Assembly (NCBI RefSeq): GCF_902813185.1
Contig: NZ_LR778301.1
Coordinates: forward strand, 620,001 to 684,000
DNA length: 64,000 nt
Direction: 5' to 3'
Source: Denitratisoma oestradiolicum
Lineage (GTDB): Bacteria; Pseudomonadota; Gammaproteobacteria; Burkholderiales; Rhodocyclaceae
The notes beneath the pieces were generated by a model that made no database searches, was not told the DNA's origin, and saw nothing but the letters and a program-made list of their open reading frames with translations. Within the stretch, counting starts at the first letter, position 1; the number at the start of each line of letters is the position of its first letter. Shown here one piece after another: positions 17,484 to 25,760 of this stretch. The position numbers and the translations under genes were made by a program.

Positions 17484-19629
17484 ATGATCGCAATATCGTC
17501 AGTAGTTCCGAAGAGATGGCCATTGAGGTCCCTTGCTGCCTGGATGGCGCTGCTTTTGGGCACCCAGCCGGCGCTGGCCCAATTCGAGGACGAGACGGAG
17601 CTCAGTCTGTCCTTCGGCGAAAAGTCCACGGTCAGCATCGCCACCGGCGGGCAGCAATTGCTGTCCCGTGCGCCCGCGGTGGCCAGCGTCATCACGGCGG
17701 AGGAGATCCGCAACATGGGGGCCAGGGATATCGACGAAGTCCTGGCCCATGTGCCCGGTCTCCATGTTTCCAAGTCCGAGTCCATCTCCACCTCCCAGTA
17801 CCTGATACGGGGCATGACCAGCACCTACAATCCCCAGGTGCTGATGCTGATGAATGGCGTGCCCATGACCAGCGTCTATCTGGGCAATCGCACCGATTTC
17901 GGTACCAGCCTGCCGGTGGAGAATATTTCCCGGATCGAGGTCATTCGGGGCCCGGGCTCGGCCCTCTATGGCGCCGATGCGTTTTCCGGCGTCATCAACA
18001 TCACCACCAAGAGCGCCAGGGAAATCGGCGGCACCCGCTATGGCATCGGCCTGGGTTCTTTCCGGACCCACGATCTGTGGGCCCAGTATGGAGGCGAATT
18101 GGGCGGCATCGAAGTGGCCTCCTATCTGCGCGTGGGCAGGACCAACGGCCAGCGCCGCAGTATCGACGCCGACGCCCAGACCGCCCTGGATGCCGCCCTC
18201 GGGACCCGCGCCTCCCTGGCGCCCGGGGAGATACACGAGGGCTACGGCGCCATCGACGGCCAACTGGACATGAATTATGCCAATTGGCGCCTGCGCCTCG
18301 GCTATCGCCTGCGAGATGATGTCGAGACAGGGCCGGGCACCGCCGATGCCCTGGACCCGGTGGGTCGAGGAAAATCGGAGCGCTATACCGCCGATCTGAT
18401 CTGGCGCGATATCCAGTTCCGCCCGGACTGGGACGTGACGGCCCAGATCAATTTCATGGATCAGGCCAACACCGTTCCGACACCGCTACGGTTGTTTCCC
18501 GCTGGGGCGTTTGGCGCGGCCTGCGGCTTCCCCTGTTATCCGGAAGGCATGATCGGCGCCCCCAGCAAATGGGAACGTGCGCTGCGGACCTCGGCCAATG
18601 CCAGCTATTCCGGCTGGCAGGACCATCGGCTGCGTTTCGGTCTTGGCCATGATGTGCAGCAGATCTATCGGGTAAAGGAGTTCAAGAATTTCACTTTTGT
18701 CACGACCCCCGGGGGGGCTTTTCCCCTTTCCGTTGGGTGCGATCACGGATGTGTCGTCCACCGCGCCCTTCCTGAAAACCGGGTCGCGCAAGGTTGATTA
18801 CGTCTTCCTTCAGGATGAGTGGAATTTCACCCGGGACTGGACCCTGACTGCTGGCCTGCGCCATGACAAGTACTCCGATTTTGGCGGTACCACCAACCCG
18901 CGCCTGGCCCTGGTCTGGGACACGGCCCAGAATCTGACCACCAAGTTCATGTTCGGCCGGGCTTTCCGGGCGCCTTCCTGGATCGAGCTGTACAGCATCA
19001 ACAATCCCGTGGTCCAGGGCAATCCGGAGCTGAAGCCGGAAACGGTCAGCACCTTCGAGGCGGCCGTCTCCTGGCAGGTGGGCAGCGATCTCCAGGTGAA
19101 TGCCAATGTGTTCCGCTATCAGTGGGATGACATCATCCGTTTCGTTCCCAACGCGGTTCCCACCACCGGCTCCACCGCCCAGAACTCCGGCAAGCAGCAT
19201 GGACAGGGCATGGAGCTTGAGGCGACCTGGGACCTGAGCCGGGATCTGCGCCTGACCGGGAGTGTTTCCGCGCAGCATTCCGTCGACGAAACCTCGGGAC
19301 TGGACGCTGGTCTTGCCCCCCATCGCCGCTACTTTGGTCAGGCCACCTGGCGACCCCTCCCTATGTGGACTCTTGATGCCAGCCTCAATCATGTCGCCGA
19401 CCGCAAGCGCCAGCCAGGGGACAGCCGCGGCCAGATCGACGATTACACCAGCGTCAATCTGGCCCTGCGCCGGGAGCGGATGTTCGGCAACTGGGAATTC
19501 CGTGGGACGGTGACCAATCTCTTCGATGCGGATGTGCGGGAGCCTTCTCTGGCCCCCGCCACCAATCTTCCCTTCGACCTGCCCATGCCCGGCCGTGGCT
19601 GGTATGTGCAACTTGTTCATAGCCTCTGA
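17484..19629 (+). pseudogene. TonB-dependent receptor split by a frameshift in a G7 tract
   Basis: The ATG at 17484 follows a GGGAGG ribosome-binding site. The product has a signal peptide (AAWMALLLGTQPALAQ), a plug domain (APAVASVITAEEIRNMGARD ... IEVIRGPGSALYGADAFSG) and a beta-barrel, ending after about 715 residues. The frame breaks at a run of five C and seven G (18706-18717). The first part reads off into FPLSVGCDHGCVVH and stops at 18797; the second part (SSTAPFLKTGSRKVDYVFLQDEWNF onward) continues one base out of frame to 19629. Removing one G restores a continuous receptor. This is either a true mutation, a phase-variable tract or a sequencing error. It would import a ligand across the outer membrane with TonB energy. 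Confidence 0.88.
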
Positions 19630-19640
19630 AAGAAAAATCG

Positions 19641-20399
19641 ATGGAACAGAAATTGTTGGGCAAGACTGCCCTGATCACCGGCGGCAACAGCGGTATCGGC
19701 CTGGCGACGGCGCGCCTGTTTCGTGATCACGGCGCCCAGGTGGTCATTACCGGACGGGAGGCGGCTACCCTGCAACAGTCCCGGGAGCTGCTCGGCGGCG
19801 AAGCGCTGGTACTCCAGCGGGACATGGGCAGGCTGGACGATATCGAGTTGACCATGGCCGACATCAAGCAGCGCTTCGGCAAGCTGGACATTGTGTTTGC
19901 CAATGCCGCCATTGCTCGTCCCGCGCCCTTCGCGTTGATTGATGAAGCCCATTTCGACGACATCGCCGGGGTGGATTTCAAGGGAGTGTTCTTTACCCTG
20001 CAAAAGGCACTGCCCCTGCTTCAGGAAGGTGCTTCCCTGATGGTGACGACATCGATTTCCAACCAGAAGGGGTCGCCGAACTTCAGCGTCTATGCAGCCT
20101 GCAAGGCTGCCCTGCGTTCCCTGGTGCAAACCCTGTCACTGGAACTGGCGGACCGGGGCATCCGCGTCAATGCCATCAGCCCCGGTCCCATCGACACGCC
20201 GGGGTTTGGCCGTTGGGAAGTGCCGGACGATGTTGTCCAGGCCGCCCGCCTGGAATTCGAGCGCAAGTCGCCGTTCAAGCGCTTCGGCACGGCCGAGGAG
20301 GTGGCCCGGGTGGCGCTGTTCCTGGCCTGCGCGGATTCGAGCTATGTGGCGGGCACGGAAATCGTGGTGGACGGGGCCATCAGCACGGCGCTTCTCTGA
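19641..20399 (+). CDS. SDR-family NAD(P)-dependent oxidoreductase
   Basis: 252 residues, a classical short-chain dehydrogenase. The nucleotide-binding motif TGGNSGIG is at residues 13-20, the structural motif FANAAIA sits at about 88-94 and the catalytic Ser is in TTSISNQKG. The YxxxK motif is YAACK, followed by the typical VNAISPGPIDTPG and a C-terminal SSYVAGTEIVVDGA. It oxidises or reduces a hydroxyl/keto group on an unidentified substrate in the cytosol. It starts 11 nt after the TonB receptor stop and is the last gene before the GC-rich hairpins of 20400-20500. Confidence 0.92.
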   Translation: MEQKLLGKTALITGGNSGIGLATARLFRDHGAQVVITGREAATLQQSRELLGGEALVLQRDMGRLDDIELTMADIKQRFGKLDIVFANAAIARPAPFALIDEAHFDDIAGVDFKGVFFTLQKALPLLQEGASLMVTTSISNQKGSPNFSVYAACKAALRSLVQTLSLELADRGIRVNAISPGPIDTPGFGRWEVPDDVVQAARLEFERKSPFKRFGTAEEVARVALFLACADSSYVAGTEIVVDGAISTALL

Positions 20400-20404
20400 C
20401 GCGC

Positions 20405-20493
20405 AGGGTCGCCCCCTCTCCCCGCAAGGGGGCGAGGGAAGCGACCCATTCAGGCGTGCCCGTGCGCCCCGGCCTTGGGGCGCGCCGGTTTTT
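20405..20493 (+). terminator. GC-rich hairpins between the dehydrogenase and prfC
   Basis: GGGTCGC at 20407 and GCGACCC about 30 nt later enclose a C/G-rich stem. A second hairpin, GCGCCCC-ggcctt-GGGGCGC (20464-20483), is followed by GCCGGTTTTT, which is terminator-like. Confidence 0.55.
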
Positions 20494-20535
20494 GCCGGAT
20501 AATGCGCACCCTTTGCCGTTGCCCGGAGTTACGCC

Positions 20536-22110
20536 GTGTCTGCCCTGGATGTTGAAATCGCCCGTCGCCGCACCTTTGCCATCATTTCCCACCCGGACGC
20601 GGGCAAGACCACGCTGACCGAGAAGCTGCTCTGGTTCGGTGGCGCGATCCAGGTGGCCGGCGAGGTGCGGGCGCGCAAGGCCAGCCGTCACGCCACCTCG
20701 GACTGGATGGAACTGGAAAAGCAGCGGGGCATTTCCGTGACCTCCTCGGTGATGCAGTTCCCCTACCGGGATTACATCGTCAATCTGCTGGACACCCCAG
20801 GCCACGAGGATTTTTCCGAGGACACCTACCGTACCCTGACGGCGGTGGATTCGGCGGTGATGGTAATCGATTCGGTCAAGGGCGTGGAAGAGCGCACCAT
20901 CAAGCTGCTGGATGTGTGCCGGCTGCGGGATACGCCCATCCTCACCTTCATCAACAAACTGGACCGGGAGGGCCGTGCGCCCATCGACCTGCTGGACGAG
21001 ATCGAGTCGGTGCTGAATATCCAGTGCGCGCCGATGACCTGGCCCATCGGCATGGGCAAGAGCTTCCGCGGTGTCTATCATCTGCACAACGACATCATCC
21101 AGTTCTTCGATCCCCAGGCCGAGAAGGGTACCTCGGAGATCATCGACGGTCTGGACAATCCCCGTCTGGACGAACTGATCGGCACCCAGGCCGAGGAACT
21201 GCGTAACGACATCGAGCTGGTGCGGGGCGCGTCCCATGTCTTCGATCAGGCGGCCTATCTGGAGGGGCGGCAGACGCCGGTGTTCTTCGGCTCCGGTGTC
21301 AATAACTTCGGCGTGCAGAGCGTGCTCGATGCCATCGTGGACCTGTCCCCGGAGCCCCTGGCCCGTTCCGCCCAGACCCGCGCCGTGCAGCCCCACGAGT
21401 CGAAGTTCGCGGCCTTCGTGTTCAAGATACAGGCCAACATGGACCCCAAACACCGGGATCGCATCGCCTTCCTGCGCATCTGCTCCGGCCGTTTCGAGCG
21501 GGGCATGAAGATCAAACAGGTGGCCGGTGGCAAGATGCTGGCGGTGAACAACGCCATCACCTTCATGGCGCGGGACCGCACCACCATGGATGAGGCCTAC
21601 GCCGGTGACATCATCGGTATTCCCAACCACGGTACCATCCGCCTGGGCGAGACCTTCACCGAGGGCGAGGATCTGCGCTTCACCGGTATTCCCTCCTTTG
21701 CACCGGAACTGTTCCAGCGGGCCGTATTGAAGAATCCCCTGAAGCTCAAGCAATTGCAGAAGGGACTGCAGCAGCTGGCGGAAGAAGGGGCTACCCAGCT
21801 GTTCCGTCCGCTGGGGACCAACGACCTGATCCTGGGCGCCGTCGGCGCCCTCCAGTTCGATGTGGTGGCCCACCGCCTGGAGAACGAGTACGGCGTGGAT
21901 GCAATCTTCGAGTCCTACAACGTGTCCACGGCGCGCTGGCTCAAGGGCAGTCCCGATCAGCTCAAGGCCATCGCCGACAAGTACCCGATGAACGTTGCAC
22001 TGGATGGGGGCGATGATTATGTCTATCTGGCATCGAGCCGGGTCAATCTGCAACTGACCCAGGAGCGCTACCCGGATATCGAATTTCTGGAGACCCGGGA
22101 AGTCCATTGA
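20536..22110 (+). CDS. prfC: Peptide chain release factor 3
   Basis: 524 residues beginning at GTG 20536. Translational GTPase with the P-loop [15 protein letters not shown] near residues 18-32, switch 2 [17 protein letters not shown] and the NKLD motif ([10 protein letters not shown]). The domain order is the usual RF3 order, with a C-terminal domain ending [17 protein letters not shown]3 removes RF1 or RF2 from the ribosome after peptide release. It faces prfB head to tail across the terminator at 22111-22144, so two termination factors are convergent neighbours. Confidence 0.97.
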   Translation: MSALDVEIARRRTFAIISHPDAGKTTLTEKLLWFGGAIQVAGEVRARKASRHATSDWMELEKQRGISVTSSVMQFPYRDYIVNLLDTPGHEDFSEDTYRTLTAVDSAVMVIDSVKGVEERTIKLLDVCRLRDTPILTFINKLDREGRAPIDLLDEIESVLNIQCAPMTWPIGMGKSFRGVYHLHNDIIQFFDPQAEKGTSEIIDGLDNPRLDELIGTQAEELRNDIELVRGASHVFDQAAYLEGRQTPVFFGSGVNNFGVQSVLDAIVDLSPEPLARSAQTRAVQPHESKFAAFVFKIQANMDPKHRDRIAFLRICSGRFERGMKIKQVAGGKMLAVNNAITFMARDRTTMDEAYAGDIIGIPNHGTIRLGETFTEGEDLRFTGIPSFAPELFQRAVLKNPLKLKQLQKGLQQLAEEGATQLFRPLGTNDLILGAVGALQFDVVAHRLENEYGVDAIFESYNVSTARWLKGSPDQLKAIADKYPMNVALDGGDDYVYLASSRVNLQLTQERYPDIEFLETREVH

Positions 22111-22144
22111 ACAAGGGCCGCGATATGCGGCCCTTGTTTTTTAT
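22111..22144. terminator. Rho-independent terminator between prfC and prfB
   Basis: ACAAGGGCCGC-gatat-GCGGCCCTTGT followed by TTTTTTAT: a perfect 11-bp stem with T tract, 1 nt after the prfC stop. Read leftward it lies inside the prfB 3' end. Confidence 0.95.
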
Positions 22145-23245
22145 ACGCCCTGCTTGAGGCTGGCCTCGATGAAGGGGTCCAGGTCTCCGTCCAGCACCTT
22201 CTGGGTGTTGGAGATTTCCACGTTGGTGCGCAGGTCCTTGATGCGGGAGTTGTCCAGCACGTAGCTGCGGATCTGGTGGCCCCAGCCCACGTCGGTTTTG
22301 CTGGCTTCCAGTTTGTCGGCGTCGGCCTGGCGCTTGCGCAGTTCCAGTTCATAGAGCCGAGACTTCAGCATCGCCATGGCCTCCGCCTTGTTGCGGTGCT
22401 GGGAGCGGTCGTTCTGGCACTGGACGACAATCCCGGTGGGTGCATGGGTGATGCGGATCGCCGAGTCGGTCTTGTTGATGTGCTGGCCGCCGGCGCCGGA
22501 GGCGCGGAAGGTGTCGATGCGCAGGTCTGCCGGATTGATGTCCACTTCGATGGAATCATCCACTTCGGGGGAGACAAAGAGGCTGGCAAAGCTGGTGTGG
22601 CGCCCGCCGGAGGAATCGAAGGGGCTTTTCCGGACCAGCCGGTGCACGCCAGTTTCGGTCCGTAGGTAACCGTAGGCGTAGTCCCCCTCCACCTTGATGG
22701 AGGCGCTGCGGATGCCGGCCACGTCGCCGTCGGTCTGTTCCAGTATCTCGGCCTTGAAACCCTTGCGCTCACAGTATTTCAGATACTGGCGCAGCAGCAT
22801 GCTGGCCCAGTCGCAGGCCTCGGTGCCGCCGGCGCCGGCCTGGATGTCGATGAAGCAGTTGTTGGGGTCCGCCGGGTTGTTGAACATGCGGCGAAACTCC
22901 AGGCCCGCCACCACCTGCTCCACCTCGTTCAGGTCCGCCTCCACGGCGGCGACGGTGTCCTCGTCCCCTTCTTCCCGGGCCATTTCAAACAGCTCGTCGC
23001 CGTCCTTGAGCCGCTGGGTCACGGATTCGAGGACCAGCACCACATTTTCCAGGGATTTCTTTTCCCGTCCCAGGGCCTGGGCCCGGTCCGCGTCGTTCCA
23101 GATCGCCGGGTCTTCCAGTTCCCGGTTCAGCTCGGTGAGTTTTTCCGCTTTGACATCGAAGTCAAAGATACCTCCGAAGTTCATTGCCACGCTGGGTAAG
23201 GTCGGCAATGCGGTTGGCGATCTGGTTCAGGCGTTCGGCGTCCAT
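22141..23245 (-). CDS. prfB: Peptide chain release factor 2, with programmed +1 frameshift
   Basis: 367 residues after frameshifting. The gene starts at ATG 23245 ([16 protein letters not shown]...) and meets an in-frame TGA at 23164-23162 after 27 codons. The site reads GGAGGTAT CTT TGA C, with the Shine-Dalgarno-like GGAGG three bases before the shift codon, as in E. coli prfB. Skipping one T continues as [16 protein letters not shown] to the stop at 22141. The body holds the catalytic GGQ motif ([16 protein letters not shown]). RF2 reads UGA and UAA; the frameshift is its known autoregulation, since poor UGA termination raises RF2 synthesis. A plain ORF caller would miss the first 27 codons. 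Confidence 0.96.
23158..23173 (-). promoter_or_regulatory. prfB: prfB programmed +1 frameshift site
   Basis: GGAGGTATCTTTGACT read leftward: an internal Shine-Dalgarno-like GGAGG, slippery CTT, in-frame TGA and following C. This matches the well-known RF2 autoregulatory element. Confidence 0.95.
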
Positions 23246-23615
23246 GGCGAGTTTTCCGTAAAAACCGCGATTATAGCGGCCCAGGAAGAGGTACTCGCTG
23301 CATCCATGACATGCCCACGATCTGGTGCTCAACCAGCAATGGGCTGCGGCGTGAAGTGTCACGGAGGCAGGCAGAAGCAGGTAAGTCGTTGCGGGAACTG
23401 ACCGGCGACGCAGGTTCAGGACCGAAGGGGGAGGCGGGAAGAAAGGTCAGGGTAGAGCCTGACAGCTTTCTTTTCGGCTCCGGGAGGCGAACTGGGCCTC
23501 ATTGGATTTTCTGGCCGGAACCTAAACGCCTGTTCCAGGCAAGGACTGCCGTCCTCGGAAAATCGAGGGCACCGTTCGGCAAGATTGCCGATACGGTACC
23601 CGGAGGCACTTCGGA

Positions 23616-23714
23616 TCAGCGGTAGCCGCCAACTGCCATGTTGCGGATCACAACAGACAGATGCGCTACAAGTCCGATAACGATCAGTGTGATGTTGGTG
23701 GCAACGAGTTCCAT
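23616..23714 (-). CDS. Possible 32-residue single-span membrane peptide
   Basis: ATG 23714 to TGA 23616, with a GGAG motif 8 nt upstream of the start. The peptide starts MELVATNITL, has one hydrophobic span (ITLIVIGLVAHLSVV) and ends in a basic/glycine tail (IRNMAVGGYR). Directly upstream is a roughly 230-bp AT-rich tract with a strong inverted repeat that could hold its promoter. The gene is too short to assign to a family. The remaining 23246-23615 stretch shows no further gene. It is supported only by start context, membrane-peptide composition and position. Confidence 0.4.
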   Translation of the reverse strand: MELVATNITLIVIGLVAHLSVVIRNMAVGGYR

Positions 23715-23739
23715 GATGCATCTCCGAAATTTCAGGGGT

Positions 23740-23990
23740 CGCCAGATTTATTAACTACGCTCTGACGATTCGAATTTTACACACTTTGTTGCAATGCGCA
23801 ATTTATTTTTTCGCATTGCAACAATATTCGTGAAATAGTTCTCTTTAGTTAGTTTTTTAAATAAAAACATTGAATTATGCTTTTATTGGCTAATAAATAA
23901 ATATTTCATTAGCTTCTATAATATTTGAATATATTGCGATGCAAATTCGTTGCAAATTGCGATCGCACAATATTTATTTCATGCAAACTG
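23740..23990. other. AT-rich island with TTGCAA-type motifs
   Basis: A sharp drop in GC inside a GC-rich chromosome. It contains a perfect 13-13-13 inverted repeat (23786-23824) and iterated TTGCAA/TTGCGA-like words near 23930-23975. No convincing reading frame. It could be a promoter/regulator region for the small peptide gene, a bound AT-rich site, or a trace of foreign DNA. The stretch 23991-24145 holds nothing recognisable. Confidence 0.6.
23786..23824. promoter_or_regulatory. 13-bp perfect inverted repeat in AT-rich island
   Basis: TTGTTGCAATGCG and CGCATTGCAACAA flank a 13-nt A/T-rich loop that includes TTTATTTTTT. It could be an operator or a hairpin in a transcript. Confidence 0.65.
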
Positions 23991-24145
23991 GGGTTGCCGG
24001 TTGCGGTGTCCTTGGCAACAGCATGGCTCCATCGTGAGTGGCAGCGCCTCAGCACGTCTGGGCCATTTGAGCAGAACTCGGGCGCTGGTCCGCAGAATTT
24101 CTGCTTCCGGCCCGAGGGCGATCCGTTATGGCTTCTTCTGCGCCG

Positions 24146-25690
24146 TCACAAACGGATGTCCGCCGCCGATATTCCTACCAGTTCAATGGCCCCAGCGATA
24201 CTGGTAGCCGTTACCGCAGCAGCGATGGTGACACCATGGGTGTAGGCATCAGTGTTGTAGTTCAGGCCCCAATCGCCGGCTATGGTGTTTGCGGCAGCGA
24301 TTTTGTTATCCAGCAGATCGGCGACAAATCCCCATGTTGCATCGCCCTTGAAGGTATGCGCCGACGCGAGAATGTCCTGGGCCAGCGAACTGCGGGTAGA
24401 ACTACCGTCTGCCAGTTTGCTGTTCCAGTAGGCTAGTCCGTCCGAATCGGCGCCGTCAGGCCTTCCCAGGACGTTTTTGTAAAAGACATTGATGAAGTCG
24501 ACATTACTCATGCTGGTAGAAAATCCAGTCAGGCCGGAATACTGAGCCGAAGTACCGGCGGCATAGAAGGACTCCGAGATCTGGCTGATGCTTTGTCCCC
24601 CACTCCTTTGTCCAATCCAGTAGGACAGGCCATCGGCGTCCGGTATCCGGTTGAAGAAGGCGACGTAGAGTTCCATGATGTGCTGGACATCGACTTGTGA
24701 AGCCGTCGCTATGACATCCTGTACCGTCAGATTAACTGTGAAGTCCGCAAATCGAAGCGATTCGACGTTGGTCGCGGTGTCCGTTCCATCTGCTGCCGTT
24801 TTGTCGGTGACCGTATAAGTGCCGCCATTCCTCATCACCGTATAACCGGCAAGATTGTTGCTGAAAACAGCGATATCGCTTCCTCCCTTGCCATCGAGAG
24901 TGTCATTGCCGGCTCCACCCGTTAGCGTGTCATTACCGGCGCCACCATTTAGTGTGTCGTCGCCACTGCTCCCGGTCAGGCTTCCGGATACCAGGCTGGT
25001 AGCGGTGCTGCTCGCGGATTCCGCTGTGCCATGACCATCGGTGTAGCTGGCGGTGACAGTGATTGCGGTGCCTAATTGGACCTCGGTCAGCAGCAAGGTG
25101 GTACTGGTGGCGCCGATGATGGTGTTGCCGTCCGCTTTCCACTGATAGCTGATGGCGCCCAGTCCATCGGCATCGGCCAAGGTATTGGTGGCGGTCAAAG
25201 TCTGGCCCAGGGCCGGAGTACCGGAGATGCTGACGCCCCCGGTGGGGGCGTTATTGGTTGGGGTCGGTGTCACTGTTCCCGTCGTGCCGGAAAAGTTCGT
25301 CGGCGAGTTGACGCCGGAACTGCCATCGGCATCTAGCGAGAGGGAACCGTCGGTGGGCAGTGATGCGTAGCTGACGCTGCTGACGCCGGCGAAGTTGACG
25401 CTGCCGCTGCCGGTGAATAGGAACTGGGCCGGAATGATGAAATCTGGCGTCACCAGCCCCAGATCGGCGAAGCCCTGGGTTGCCAGCAGTACCTTGTGGT
25501 TGGCGGTGGCTGTACTGGTCAGGTTGCTCGGGAAAGTGTAGCTATGCGTCGTCCCTCCCTGAGTGGCGGTGATTGACTGTCCCAGCCAGAAGGACTCGCC
25601 ATTGAAGGGACCCACGGTCAACTCGACGAATTGGATGGAACCGTCGGTGTTGGAGTAGAGCTCGTTGAGTTGATAGAGATGAAAACTCAT
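24146..25690 (-). CDS. RTX-repeat/DUF4214 domain protein, probably type I secreted
   Basis: 514 residues from ATG 25690, which has a GGAGG site 8 nt upstream; the longer in-frame reading to 25966 lacks family features. Residues 1-150 are a beta-rich domain (LYQLNELYSNTDGSIQFVEL, TQGGTTHSYTFPSNL). A Gly/Thr linker leads to an Ig-like domain (NAPTGGVSISGTPALGQTL). RTX calcium-binding nonapeptides follow (GGAGNDTLTGGAGNDTLDG), and a C-terminal DUF4214 region holds IMELYVAFFNRIPDADGLSYW. There is no N-terminal signal peptide, so a C-terminal type I secretion signal is expected, but no secretion genes are near. Likely an extracellular or surface protein of unknown role. Confidence 0.85.
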   Translation of the reverse strand: MSFHLYQLNELYSNTDGSIQFVELTVGPFNGESFWLGQSITATQGGTTHSYTFPSNLTSTATANHKVLLATQGFADLGLVTPDFIIPAQFLFTGSGSVNFAGVSSVSYASLPTDGSLSLDADGSSGVNSPTNFSGTTGTVTPTPTNNAPTGGVSISGTPALGQTLTATNTLADADGLGAISYQWKADGNTIIGATSTTLLLTEVQLGTAITVTASYTDGHGTAESASSTATSLVSGSLTGSSGDDTLNGGAGNDTLTGGAGNDTLDGKGGSDIAVFSNNLAGYTVMRNGGTYTVTDKTAADGTDTATNVESLRFADFTVNLTVQDVIATASQVDVQHIMELYVAFFNRIPDADGLSYWIGQRSGGQSISQISESFYAAGTSAQYSGLTGFSTSMSNVDFINVFYKNVLGRPDGADSDGLAYWNSKLADGSSTRSSLAQDILASAHTFKGDATWGFVADLLDNKIAAANTIAGDWGLNYNTDAYTHGVTIAAAVTATSIAGAIELVGISAADIRL

Positions 25691-25760
25691 GGGAGGCACC
25701 TCCAAGCTCAGCCTAGTCTTGGCGCCCCCGACTATCAAATATGTTTTGAGTAGGGCTTTA

